From Neobacillus bataviensis LMG 21833 (lineage in GTDB: Bacteria > Bacillota > Bacilli > Bacillales > Cytobacillaceae), in assembly GCF_000307875.1 (NCBI RefSeq), contig NZ_AJLS01000115.1:121528-185527 (forward strand): a DNA stretch of 64,000 nt, written 5' to 3'. Below, one piece after another: positions 16,725-25,894 of this stretch (position 1 is its first letter; each line of letters opens with the position of its first letter). The notes under the pieces were generated by a model. That model saw only the letters and a program-made list of their open reading frames with translations. It did not search any database and was not told the origin of the DNA. A program made the position numbers and the translations under genes.

Positions 16725-18970
16725 TTTCCTCTCTCCTTTTCCACTGCCTGTAAAATTCCCTCACGTGAAACAGGAATTCGATTACACCAATAACCGATTG
16801 CATCATGAATTGCTTTTACGATCGCAGGGGCAACAGCTACCGTTCCAATTTCTCCAATCCCCTTTGGACCGAATGAATCTCCAGGCTGTAATGTTTCAAT
16901 TGCATACACATTCATTTCAGGTGGAATATCACAAATGGTAGGAATTAAGTAAGTGTCAAAATTCTCTGTCGTGTACTCTCCTTTTTCCATTTGGCAGTCT
17001 TCCATAAGTGAGTAACCAATCGACATCACTCCACTACCCTCAATTTGGCCAAGATAACCCATTGGACTAATGACCGGACCTGCAGCGATCGCCTGGTCTA
17101 ACCCAAGAACCATAACTTTCCCAGTTAGTAAATCTACTTCAACTCCTGCCGCAACTGCAGCAAAAGAAAAAAGGTAACGCCCTTTTTGTTTAACATCATT
17201 TGATTGTGGATATGGGAATTCAACTAATACCTCTATAGGTTCATTTAATTGATTTCCTAAATCGCTATAAGAAAGAACAAGCCGTGAATCACTCCATATT
17301 CCACCTGGACCTAAATACATCTGATGTTTCGGAACACCGATCAATTGTGATACATGCTGCAGAATGTGGCTTTGAAATGATTCTTTCATCTTTTCAATGG
17401 CTAGCCATATCATCGTCGTTGCCCGAGAGGCCGTTGTCGAACCAGAATGGGGAACTAGATCCGTGTCACCAATCACGACTTTTAGATCATCACTTCCACA
17501 ATTGAAGGCATTCATTAGTAATGTTTCAATGACAGATAAAATCCCCTGCCCTACTTCTTCGCCACCAAACGCACCTATGATTTTACCATCCTTGCCGATT
17601 GAAAGACGTCCTGCTCCTTGATCAGGTATCCCGCTGCCTAAACCGGAGCCGAGCATCGTAATAGCAATACCCACACCCCTACGTTTCCATTTATCAGATA
17701 CAACCTTTGTCATTCGCAAAATGTTAGATTGTTTAATGGCATTCAACGTCTCTTTTGCTCCATCAGATGGTATGATTGTTTGATCAAGTGGTCCACAATC
17801 GTCCATAGACCTAATATTTTTTTCACGTAACTCAATCGGATCCATGTTAAGTTTTTCTGCTAATCGATCAAGCTGCCCTTCGAGTGCAAAAACTGCTTGA
17901 TTGCTTCCAAAACCTCTAAACTCTCCGGATATACCATTATTTGTATAGACAGATACTCCTTCAATATCAATGTTCGGAATCCGATATGGTCCAACAGCGT
18001 TTTCAACTGCATTCTCCAATACTGACACTCCTAACGTTGCATAAGCTCCAGTATCAGCAATAATATAGACTTCATGCGCGAAAATATTTCCTTTTCTATC
18101 TGCTCCTGTTTTCATGGTAATACGCATCGGATGACGCTTGAGTCCTGCTCGTATCGACTCATTCCGATTTTGATGGATTTTTACAGGCAATCCTGTATAA
18201 AGTGCCAGTAATGCCCCATATGGCTGAACATTTAATTCATCTTTTCCACCAAATGACCCGCCCATCGGACTCGAAACAACCCGTATTTTATTTTCTTTCA
18301 TATTAAGAATTCGTGAAAGCTGAAAACGATCAAAGTATCCATGCTGCGTTCCCATATAAACGGTAATTCCACCATCCTTATTAGGAACAACCACTCCGCC
18401 TTCAGTTTCCATATAAGCATGGATCTGCCTTGGAGTATCATACGTTTCTTCAATAATGATCTCACAATTATTAAAGCCTTCTTCTATATTTCCTTTTTTA
18501 AAGGAGGATCGATGAAGGATATTTCCCTTTTCGTGAATTTTGAGAGCTGATGATAGTATCGATTGCTCGGGATCATCGACAACGGATAGAACTTCATACT
18601 CAACCTTAATTAACTGTAAGGCTTTCTCTGCTATCTCTTTTGATTCTGCAGCAACAGCCGCAACAGCATCGCCTATAAACCGAACCTTATCATAACAAAA
18701 AACGGGTTGGTCCGGTTCGAGTATTCCAAACCCATTTAGCCCTGGTATGTCCTTATAAGTTAAAACTCCATGGACACCCTTTAGTTTTTTGGCTTCGTCT
18801 ATATGGATGAATTTGATCCTTGCATGGGGATATTGACTGCGCAAAATTTTTCCAAACAACATATTTGGAAACGATAAATCTGTGAGATACTTTAGAGACC
18901 CTGTTACCTTTTCTACTCCGTCAGGTCTAACACGCCAGTTTTCACCAGTTGAATCACGATTGAGATACAA
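16715..18970 (-). CDS. Molybdenum hydroxylase, molybdopterin-binding catalytic subunit
   Basis: A 751-residue large subunit of the xanthine dehydrogenase family. It shows the N-terminal hammerhead domain (RPDGVEKVTGSLKY), the cofactor loop GGSFGGKDE, FRGFGSNQAVFALE, and near the C-terminus GPKGIGEIGTV, whose glutamate corresponds to the catalytic base. It should hydroxylate an aromatic heterocycle or aldehyde using water. TTG start with GGGGGG upstream, 12 nt after the FAD subunit gene. The substrate is open: purines are the default in Bacillus, but the neighbours (M20 amidohydrolase, ACS-type carrier) would also fit another N-heterocycle. Confidence 0.9.
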   Translation of the reverse strand: MYLNRDSTGENWRVRPDGVEKVTGSLKYLTDLSFPNMLFGKILRSQYPHARIKFIHIDEAKKLKGVHGVLTYKDIPGLNGFGILEPDQPVFCYDKVRFIGDAVAAVAAESKEIAEKALQLIKVEYEVLSVVDDPEQSILSSALKIHEKGNILHRSSFKKGNIEEGFNNCEIIIEETYDTPRQIHAYMETEGGVVVPNKDGGITVYMGTQHGYFDRFQLSRILNMKENKIRVVSSPMGGSFGGKDELNVQPYGALLALYTGLPVKIHQNRNESIRAGLKRHPMRITMKTGADRKGNIFAHEVYIIADTGAYATLGVSVLENAVENAVGPYRIPNIDIEGVSVYTNNGISGEFRGFGSNQAVFALEGQLDRLAEKLNMDPIELREKNIRSMDDCGPLDQTIIPSDGAKETLNAIKQSNILRMTKVVSDKWKRRGVGIAITMLGSGLGSGIPDQGAGRLSIGKDGKIIGAFGGEEVGQGILSVIETLLMNAFNCGSDDLKVVIGDTDLVPHSGSTTASRATTMIWLAIEKMKESFQSHILQHVSQLIGVPKHQMYLGPGGIWSDSRLVLSYSDLGNQLNEPIEVLVEFPYPQSNDVKQKGRYLFSFAAVAAGVEVDLLTGKVMVLGLDQAIAAGPVISPMGYLGQIEGSGVMSIGYSLMEDCQMEKGEYTTENFDTYLIPTICDIPPEMNVYAIETLQPGDSFGPKGIGEIGTVAVAPAIVKAIHDAIGYWCNRIPVSREGILQAVEKERGKWI

Positions 18971-18982
18971 GGCAATCCCCCC

Positions 18983-19843
18983 TTAATATAATGCATCTGT
19001 TAAACCGGCAATTAGCAGGTTGGCAGCTATTAATTTACGATAGTGAGAGGAAGTATAGCGGTCAGTATGAGGCTGAAATTCTTGTAATATTTGTGCATGT
19101 GCTCTTTGACATAATTCTTCAGTTAGAACTTTTCCTTTTAATTGGCCTTCACAAATTAATAAACGTTTAGGGGCCATGTCTCCGCCCCCAACCGCAAGAC
19201 GAGCTTGTTCAACTTCATTTTTGTCGTTCACTAAGAGAGCACCAGCTATAGTCAAAAGGGAAAGTGTAAAGGCTTCACGTCGGCCTATTTTTTTATAAAA
19301 AGTTTTATTAGAGGAATTAGCGGATTTCTGTAAGTGAATTTCGGTTATTATTTTATCCGAGGGATTCTGATTTAAGAAATTTATTAACTCGTCGGTTATA
19401 TACTGCTTTCCATCAAACGAAGTAATCTTGGCATCCAACACCAAAAGGGCAGGAATAAGGTCTCCATAACCACAGGCTATGTTCCCACCAATCGTACCTT
19501 GATTGCGTACCGCTGGTGAACCCACATTTCTGGCCGCTTCTGCTAATATGGGCCAGTATCTGTGAATATCTGGGCTGCTTCGGCAAGCTGCCAAGGAAGC
19601 GAAAGCACTAATGTTTAATGAATGATCGGAAGACATCTTCACCTTTGGCAAATCTTCAATTCTTCCCAAATGAATTAAATGGTTAGGCACAGCCTCCCCT
19701 AATTCCCAACGAAGCTGAACCCATGTTCCTCCAGAGATATACATAGCATTTGTACCTAGTTTTTGTTTTAATTCCCATGCTTCTTCGATTTGTTTGGGAG
19801 TCCAAACCTTAGGTGAAACAGTTATTTTAGCATTTTCCTTCAA
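18983..19843 (-). CDS. Molybdenum hydroxylase, FAD-binding subunit (CoxM family)
   Basis: A 286-residue FAD-binding subunit, with the two FAD signatures of the family visible as YISGGTWVQLRWE near residue 37 and GTIGGNIACGYGDLIPALLVLDA near residue 115-137. The C-terminal third is the CO dehydrogenase flavoprotein C domain. It starts at TTG with GAGGTG eight nt upstream and heads the three-subunit operon. It takes electrons from the iron-sulfur subunit to NAD+ or another acceptor. Confidence 0.9.
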   Translation of the reverse strand: MKENAKITVSPKVWTPKQIEEAWELKQKLGTNAMYISGGTWVQLRWELGEAVPNHLIHLGRIEDLPKVKMSSDHSLNISAFASLAACRSSPDIHRYWPILAEAARNVGSPAVRNQGTIGGNIACGYGDLIPALLVLDAKITSFDGKQYITDELINFLNQNPSDKIITEIHLQKSANSSNKTFYKKIGRREAFTLSLLTIAGALLVNDKNEVEQARLAVGGGDMAPKRLLICEGQLKGKVLTEELCQRAHAQILQEFQPHTDRYTSSHYRKLIAANLLIAGLTDALY

Positions 19844-19933
19844 CTCTACATCACCTCGCCCTTTTCATAAATTAGTGGATGAACAGAAATTTCCTTTAAC
19901 CTAAAATATTATTCAATTAGGAAAAAAGAACAA

Positions 19934-20083
19934 TTACTTACCCAGATGCTTAAATCTCTGTTTAATAATCAACAAAAAAACTAGCTTGTCAATCAAAGCT
20001 AGTGGGACGATTAAATCTGAATCCTGCAACTGCGGCAACATGACAAATGCAATATCTGCACTACCCATCGAGAGATCGATTGC
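19934..20083 (-). pseudogene. Remnant of a LysR-type regulator
   Basis: The minus strand reads in one frame for 49 codons to a stop: AIDLSMGSADIAFVMLPQL, then QDSDLIVPLALIDKLVFL and a short tail. This matches a short internal piece of the LysR effector-binding domain, where a GxxDIAFV..LP...D..L...PL pattern is usual. No start, HTH or remaining domain is present, so a LysR gene has been deleted to a fragment between the hydroxylase operon and the hydrolase gene. Confidence 0.65.
19980..20003 (-). terminator. Terminator after the dienelactone-hydrolase-like gene
   Basis: Stem ACTAGCTT / AAGCTAGT with an 8-nt loop, followed on the minus strand by seven T. It lies inside the LysR remnant. Confidence 0.6.
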
Positions 20084-20094
20084 GGAGTAAAAAT

Positions 20095-20688
20095 TCAGTT
20101 ACTTTTTAAAAAGTGCAATGTTTCTCTCAATGTAGTTTGAGCTAATTCTTCATTATATTTAGAAGAGTATGGATCACTAAATCCGTGTTCACCTTTACAT
20201 AAATGTACATCTATATTCGGTCTATCTAAAGTTGAAACTAATTTATCAACTTGAAATGACTTTTCCACATTTGGAAAAAATAACAACACTGGACATTTCG
20301 GATCTATATTTTCATAGTCTCTAATACGCGAACCATAGTATCCAACGATGCCATCAACACATTCTTCCTCACTGCACAACCAAGCAATCGTCGCCCCTAC
20401 ACTAAATCCAATAATAAATATTTTTGAATACGTTTCTTGCATATTTAATAAAATATTTTTTACTTTATGTAATCCGTTTTTGAAACCTACATGTTCCGTG
20501 AAATGATGGTAAGCCTTTACCTCATGAGAATAATCAAAAGATACTTCTTGTTCTAATAAATTGGGACAAATGACATCAAAATTTTGTGCTGAAAGTAATT
20601 CACATAAATCCACCATATGTTGGTTAATTCCATATATTTCATGAATGACAATTATTAATTTATCGGACTTTTTGTTTATTTTAAGCAC
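20095..20688 (-). CDS. Dienelactone hydrolase family alpha/beta hydrolase
   Basis: A 197-residue alpha/beta hydrolase. The first strand and oxyanion region is IIVIHEIYGINQHMVDLC; the nucleophile elbow is GFSVGA with Ser where classical dienelactone hydrolase has Cys; the catalytic His is in GEHGFSDPYSSKYN near the C-terminus. It probably cleaves an ester or lactone. It points away from the PucR-type regulator and towards the hydroxylase operon, but lies beyond its promoter, so cotranscription is unlikely. Possible downstream step of ring cleavage; function not proven. Confidence 0.8.
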   Translation of the reverse strand: MLKINKKSDKLIIVIHEIYGINQHMVDLCELLSAQNFDVICPNLLEQEVSFDYSHEVKAYHHFTEHVGFKNGLHKVKNILLNMQETYSKIFIIGFSVGATIAWLCSEEECVDGIVGYYGSRIRDYENIDPKCPVLLFFPNVEKSFQVDKLVSTLDRPNIDVHLCKGEHGFSDPYSSKYNEELAQTTLRETLHFLKSN

Positions 20689-20763
20689 CCTATTTACCCC
20701 TTAAATGATTTCGCATTGATTATATATCTGATTGAAGTATTTTACTCAATAATTTTACTACTT

Positions 20764-20792
20764 TTTACCCACTTTTCCCATTTTACTATAAT
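20764..20792 (+). promoter_or_regulatory. Possible SigA promoter for the PucR-type regulator
   Basis: -10 TATAAT (20787-20792) with a 17-nt spacer to a weak -35 TTTACC (20764-20769); the start codon lies about 110 nt downstream. Confidence 0.45.
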
Positions 20793-20904
20793 GACTTCCC
20801 TTAGTTTTCTAAATATTATAAAATCAATAGTAAATATTATTTGTGAGATGACACTACGTTTTTTTATAAATGGTTGAGTTCAACATAAAGGAGGAGGGAG
20901 AATA

Positions 20905-22728
20905 TTGAAAGCCGAAACCAATCTTCATCATTTAGATCGAGAAACATTAAAGGTACAGCAAGAAATGGAAATTCTTATGGAAAGCTTCCGTGTCATTACC
21001 TCAAGCCTCGAATTAGATGACGTACTGAAAAAAATCATGCGTTACGCTAGTGCTATCTTCCGATCTACTGACGCTGGGTACATCCTACTGTTTGATAAGA
21101 ACTCAGAGAAATTAATCGTGAAGTCATACATCGGATTTAATGATCAAATCAGATCCTTTCGGGTTGGTGTCGGAGAATCGATTGTTGGAAAGGTCTTTAG
21201 AGACGGCTGTGTACGATTGATTGGAACAACAAAAGAAATTTATGAAAATATGACAGACTTAAGTGAAGAAAACCATACTATTCTACAAGCCGCTGCAGTA
21301 TCCACAAGAAAGATTAAATCTCTTTTGTCTGTACCTATTATGTTTGGCGATATACGAATTGGTGTCATGACTCTTCATCGCTTTGAGCGGGAGAAGCTCC
21401 CTAGTGAGAGAGATCTTCTACTTCTTGAAAGTTTTGCCTCCCACGTCGCTGTAGCCATTCATAATGCCCAGCTTCACGAAGATGTTCAGAAAAGTCTCGG
21501 TGAGGTCACTCATTTATTAACCAAGCTTGAGGAAACAAACCAGCTTTTGCAACAGAGAACAGAAATACATAACCATCTAACACGGTTATCCATAGAAAAC
21601 AGAGGATTAACATCCATCATTATGGAAATGGATCATTTAATGGAAAAGGGAGTTTTTTATGCAGATTACATCGAGGGCAAGTGTTACCCCTCAGACAATC
21701 TGCCTTATGAAAAAATTATTGCTGACCTTTTTCTGCTTTTTATCAATAAAACAAATCCAGCTTATGTATCCATTTCTAAGGATGTTAATCTATCTTTCTA
21801 TGTGTATCCTATACGATCTGGTTCAGTCTTTTTAGGCTGCCTGATCATAGTGGGAGATGATCCCTTATCAATGACGGATCGGTTAATAGTAGAACAAGGT
21901 GCGCCTATCCTAACGCTGGAAATTATAAAAATCAGATCAAAAACTGATATTTTATATCGAAAAACCTTCGAAAACTATCATGAATTCTTGAAAATTAAAA
22001 ACCCCTTTCAAGCTGAATTGGCAGTCAAGGAGTTAGGGATTGAGACTCAGAGCTTTATTCAAACTGTTGTAATTGAAATGTCCGGAAATGTAGATCAAGA
22101 TGCCCTTGAAAATGAAACTCGGTCTCTACTCACTCGTTTGAACCGAAACTTACCCGCGGAAAACAGACTAATATCGAGCTATAACAATAAAATTATCCTT
22201 TTTTCCACGACCAGTCATGAAAGAGAGCAAGCAAAACTGATTGAATTGATTGAAAAAAATATTGAACGGTGGAACAAAATGTTTACCGTCGCAGCACGGG
22301 CTGGAGTCAGTACAGGACTTTACTATCCCGGGCAGGCGGAAGACAATCATAACAAAGCTGAACAAGCGCTTCTGCATCTAAAAAAACAAAGTAAAAATGG
22401 CGTTTTCCATTTTCGTGAAATAGGTATTGCCCGTCTATTTTTAAATCATCAATCGAGTGAGATTGAATCATTTTTGGCTGAGACCTTTTCCCTTTTATGG
22501 ACAGACCAGGAGAAGTATCAAGACCTTTTGGCTACCCTTATAAGCTACGTCCAACATAATCGTTCCATGGTTTCAACAGCCAAGGCTCTTCATATTCATA
22601 CGAACACACTGTACCATCGCATAAAAAAAATCGAAGACTTGATTGGGGCCGATTATGATAATTTTGAAGATTACCTGAGGGTTCAGCTTGCAGTCTATCT
22701 TTATAATGTATTCTATCTTCAGTCCTGA
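20905..22728 (+). CDS. PucR/CdaR-family transcriptional activator with GAF domain
   Basis: A 607-residue regulator. Residues about 20-195 form a GAF sensor domain (SSLELDDVLKKIMRYASAIF, VGVGESIVGKVF, LLSVPIMFGDIRIGVMTL). A short coiled coil around 195-230 follows, then a middle domain, and the C-terminus (about 545-605) is the PucR helix-turn-helix with ALHIHTNTLYHRIKKIEDLIG. TTG start after AAGGAGGAGGG. Proteins of this build activate catabolic genes when the GAF domain binds an intermediate. Its position between the hydroxylase genes and the MFS/M20 pair suggests it controls both sides. Confidence 0.88.
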   Translation: MKAETNLHHLDRETLKVQQEMEILMESFRVITSSLELDDVLKKIMRYASAIFRSTDAGYILLFDKNSEKLIVKSYIGFNDQIRSFRVGVGESIVGKVFRDGCVRLIGTTKEIYENMTDLSEENHTILQAAAVSTRKIKSLLSVPIMFGDIRIGVMTLHRFEREKLPSERDLLLLESFASHVAVAIHNAQLHEDVQKSLGEVTHLLTKLEETNQLLQQRTEIHNHLTRLSIENRGLTSIIMEMDHLMEKGVFYADYIEGKCYPSDNLPYEKIIADLFLLFINKTNPAYVSISKDVNLSFYVYPIRSGSVFLGCLIIVGDDPLSMTDRLIVEQGAPILTLEIIKIRSKTDILYRKTFENYHEFLKIKNPFQAELAVKELGIETQSFIQTVVIEMSGNVDQDALENETRSLLTRLNRNLPAENRLISSYNNKIILFSTTSHEREQAKLIELIEKNIERWNKMFTVAARAGVSTGLYYPGQAEDNHNKAEQALLHLKKQSKNGVFHFREIGIARLFLNHQSSEIESFLAETFSLLWTDQEKYQDLLATLISYVQHNRSMVSTAKALHIHTNTLYHRIKKIEDLIGADYDNFEDYLRVQLAVYLYNVFYLQS

Positions 22729-22929
22729 CTCATTCTACTCCGACAAGCCCACAGGGTTTTGCGGGCGAATTCTAGAACGATCATCTGAGCTTCTCAGCAT
22801 TACATGTAATCAAATCATTGTTGGGTCCAACAATTAATTATCTGAAAAATCAAACGATTATCCAATGACTTCTCCCCTTTTGCGCTTTAAAATAAAAATG
22901 TATTAACTAACTTGGAGGAGTGTGTTTCT

Positions 22930-24171
22930 ATGAATCGAGAACTTGCTGGCAGTTCAAACAAAAAGCAGATTCTTACCATTTTGTTTATTGGCTGGGTTGT
23001 CTTGTATATTGACCGGACTGTCATCAGCCTTGCCGTTGTGCAAATGGGCAAAGATCTGTCCCTTGCGCCTTCGGCTATTGGAATGGTACTCAGCAGCTTT
23101 TTTCTTGGTTACGCCTTTATGCAAATTCCGGGCGGGTTTCTTGCAGACCGGTTTGGCTCGCGTAAAGTGATTATCACGGCAGTGCTGGCTTGGTCCGTAT
23201 TTACAGCATTGACCGGACTGGCATGGTCGTTAGCCTCCTTAATTCTGATTCGCGTACTGTTTGGTTTGGGTGAAGGCTCTTATTCTCCCTCTGCTGCAAA
23301 GGCCATTTCAGATTATTTTCCTCGCCACGAAAGGACAAAGGCTCAGTCGACGATGATGTCTTCGAATCCGATTGGCATAGTGATTGCACCTCTGATTTGC
23401 GCGCCATTACTTGTTGCGCTCGGTTGGCGTCAGGTGTTCCTGCTGCTGTCTCTGCTTGGGCTGGTTGTCGTGTTCCTTGTTTGGAAATTCTTCCGGAAAA
23501 GCAAGCACGATGCTGTGGAAACGAATGAAAGCGTTCCCCAAAGGGAAAAGGGAGCATATAAAGAACTACTTCGGAACTCAATTATATGGAAAATGGTGAT
23601 TATCTGGTTCGGAATTAGCATCGCTCAATGGGGTTTAACCGCTTGGATGCCGACTTACCTTGTTCAGGCCAAGCATATTAACCTGACTTCTGCCGGATTT
23701 CTTACAGCGATTCCAGCACTTGTCTCTGCGGTTGTTGCGTTTTTGAGCGGAAGATTGATTGACAAGCTTGGTGCTTATACGAAAACGGTTGTTATCATAA
23801 GCGCGTTAATCGTGGGCTTCTTTGTATACCTTTTAACCGGCGCCTCTAGTGCTTTACAAGCCATTTTATATCAATCTCTTGCTTCAATCGGTATTGCGTT
23901 TATGCTATCCTTCGTCTTTTCCTTGCCGCATCGCCTGATGAGAGCCCAAGTAGTCGGAACCGCAGTAGGCATTCTGAACTTCGGCGGGCAATCGGCAGGT
24001 ATTGCCGCCCCGGCCATTATGGGCTTTCTGATCACCGCTTCTGGTGGTTCCTATACGAGTGCATTCATGTTTGTAATGGGCTGCGCTCTATTGGCTGCTA
24101 TCGTAGGCGCAACATTGCCAGGCTCGAAATTAGCGGCAAAAGTTGTTGCCGATGAGCATGTAGCCCTATGA
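22930..24171 (+). CDS. MFS transporter (ACS-like)
   Basis: A 413-residue twelve-helix carrier. The first helix carries VVLYIDRTVISLAVVQMGKDL and the loop between helices two and three is GGFLADRFGSRK, the MFS signature. GGAGGAG lies nine nt before the ATG at 22930; a TTG six codons upstream would overlap that site. It is followed by an M20 amidohydrolase after 62 nt, likely as one transcript. Probably imports the conjugate that the amidohydrolase cleaves. Confidence 0.85.
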   Translation: MNRELAGSSNKKQILTILFIGWVVLYIDRTVISLAVVQMGKDLSLAPSAIGMVLSSFFLGYAFMQIPGGFLADRFGSRKVIITAVLAWSVFTALTGLAWSLASLILIRVLFGLGEGSYSPSAAKAISDYFPRHERTKAQSTMMSSNPIGIVIAPLICAPLLVALGWRQVFLLLSLLGLVVVFLVWKFFRKSKHDAVETNESVPQREKGAYKELLRNSIIWKMVIIWFGISIAQWGLTAWMPTYLVQAKHINLTSAGFLTAIPALVSAVVAFLSGRLIDKLGAYTKTVVIISALIVGFFVYLLTGASSALQAILYQSLASIGIAFMLSFVFSLPHRLMRAQVVGTAVGILNFGGQSAGIAAPAIMGFLITASGGSYTSAFMFVMGCALLAAIVGATLPGSKLAAKVVADEHVAL

Positions 24172-24233
24172 CGGCTTAAGATTGATAACTAGTTTTACAG
24201 ATCTAGATGGTAGAAGTAAAAGGAGTGAGCATC

Positions 24234-25673
24234 ATGAATAAAAACGAGCTTATCTCATGGATAGATGGTAATGCGGAGGAGTTTATCCAAATGGCCAAAC
24301 AGATTTGGGATAAACCGGAAATTGCCTATACGGAGACCTTTGCCTCCTCATTGCAAAAAAAAGTGCTGGAAGAAGCAGGATTTGCTGTGACGTCCGGCAT
24401 CGGCGGGATTCCGACAGCATTCATTGCGGAATATGGAATCGGGCATCCTATCATCGGATTTTTGGGTGAATTCGATGCGCTGCCTGGATTATCCCAGCAG
24501 GTTTGCCCTGAGCAGCAACCCGTTGTTGAAAACGGCCCGGGTCACGGCTGTGGCCATAACCTGCTTGGCACTGCCGGTGTCGCTGCTGTTATCGCGTTGA
24601 AAAATCGGATGGCTGATGAGAATATGGCAGGAACGATTCGCTATTATGGCTGTCCCGCCGAAGAGGTGCTGTCAGGCAAAACCTTTATGGCTCGGTCCGG
24701 TGCTTTTGACGACCTGGATTGCGCTCTTACCTGGCATCCGGGTTCGGCTAACCAGACGACAAACGTCAGCTTTCGGGCGCTGAGTTCCGTTGAGTTTTAT
24801 TTTACTGGGCGCACCGCCCATGCGGGTTCTGCCCCCCATCTCGGGCGAAGCGCGTTGGATGCAGTGGAACTGATGAACGTTGGCGCTAACTATTTGCGTG
24901 AGCATGTGCCGGACGGATCGCGGATTCATTACACCATCACGAACGGTGGCCAAGCACCGAACATTGTTCCGGGCGATGCAAGTGTCTGGTATTACCTTCG
25001 CGGCGAAAACCGCGAGCAAGTGGATAACATGCTTGAACGCCTGATCAAAATAGCACAAGGCGCGGCAATGATGACGGAAACGTCTGTAACATGGGAAATT
25101 AAGGCCGGCTGCTATGACACGCTTCCGAATGAGGTGCTGAATGACTTGATGTTTGCGCAAGGCAACGTAATCGGCCCCCTGTCCTTCACAGCTGAAGAGG
25201 AACAGTTTGCGCATGAGCTTGCGGCCACCCTTCAACCGAAGGAGTTAGCCGGGAGTCAGCGAATGATCGCCCTGCTTGGCGGCGACAAGGATGAATCACT
25301 ACAGGCCGAATATTTCAACAACAAAAAGGAATATGGCGAGACTTTCGGTGCATCAACCGATGTCGGCGATGTCACCTGGATTACCCCGGTCGGCCAAATT
25401 TTAACCGCCTGCATGCCGGTCGGCGTGGAGGTGCATACTTGGCAGGCGACCGCTTCGTTCGGATCATCGATCGGCATGAAAGGAATGTTATTCGCCGCCA
25501 AAGTGATGGCGCTGTCCGGCTACGATCTGTTACATGACCAAGGAGGTATCCTTGCCAAAGCAAAAGCAGAATTTACGAAAAAAACGGATGGAGTTACCTA
25601 TAAGGCGGGCATTCCTAGCGGAGTACAAGCTCCCGTTAATAGGGCGTTATCTTTAGCGAATTCGGCTACCTGA
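24234..25673 (+). CDS. M20-family amidohydrolase (AbgB-like)
   Basis: A 479-residue metallo-amidohydrolase. Metal-binding residues are visible in GFLGEFDALPG, GPGHGCGHNLLG and the PAEEVLSGK segment; the dimerisation domain includes GRTAHAGSAPH. Length and motif set resemble the p-aminobenzoyl-glutamate hydrolase B subunit and related amidases rather than short hippurate hydrolases. AAAGGAGTG precedes the ATG at 24234. The gene is GC-richer in feel than the neighbouring regulator, as is the MFS gene, which hints at separate acquisition. Substrate probably an N-acyl amino acid or aromatic amide. Confidence 0.88.
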   Translation: MNKNELISWIDGNAEEFIQMAKQIWDKPEIAYTETFASSLQKKVLEEAGFAVTSGIGGIPTAFIAEYGIGHPIIGFLGEFDALPGLSQQVCPEQQPVVENGPGHGCGHNLLGTAGVAAVIALKNRMADENMAGTIRYYGCPAEEVLSGKTFMARSGAFDDLDCALTWHPGSANQTTNVSFRALSSVEFYFTGRTAHAGSAPHLGRSALDAVELMNVGANYLREHVPDGSRIHYTITNGGQAPNIVPGDASVWYYLRGENREQVDNMLERLIKIAQGAAMMTETSVTWEIKAGCYDTLPNEVLNDLMFAQGNVIGPLSFTAEEEQFAHELAATLQPKELAGSQRMIALLGGDKDESLQAEYFNNKKEYGETFGASTDVGDVTWITPVGQILTACMPVGVEVHTWQATASFGSSIGMKGMLFAAKVMALSGYDLLHDQGGILAKAKAEFTKKTDGVTYKAGIPSGVQAPVNRALSLANSAT

Positions 25674-25732
25674 TGTTCTGATAGATTGCTAGGTATGCTG
25701 CGGGTTCCCTATTAGTATGATTTAGCATAGTT

Positions 25733-25769
25733 AAAGGTCAGCAGGATAAATCATAGGGCTGACCTTTTT
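25733..25769 (+). terminator. Terminator after the M20 amidohydrolase gene
   Basis: Stem AAAGGTCAGC / GCTGACCTTT with a 15-nt loop and a T-run on the plus strand. Confidence 0.85.
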
Positions 25770-25801
25770 CGTTTTACTAGTTTCTAGTTTTTACTAACAT
25801 C

Positions 25802-25840
25802 AAAAAAGCTGATCAAGGAATCCCCTTAATCAGTTTTTTT
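25802..25840. terminator. Bidirectional terminator between converging operons
   Basis: Stem CTGATTAAGGGGA / TCCTTGATCAG flanked by A- and T-runs on both sides. It serves the YkvI-type gene on the minus strand and can back up the plus-strand terminator. Confidence 0.8.
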
Positions 25841-25894
25841 GTTTCTTATTTTAGTTGGTTGCTAGTTTAAGAGAACCCGGCATTTCAACATATT

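Noticed and set aside
24672..25235. 187-codon minus-strand frame inside the M20 amidohydrolase gene
   Set aside because: Antisense to a clearly functional gene with conserved motifs; the translation resembles no protein.
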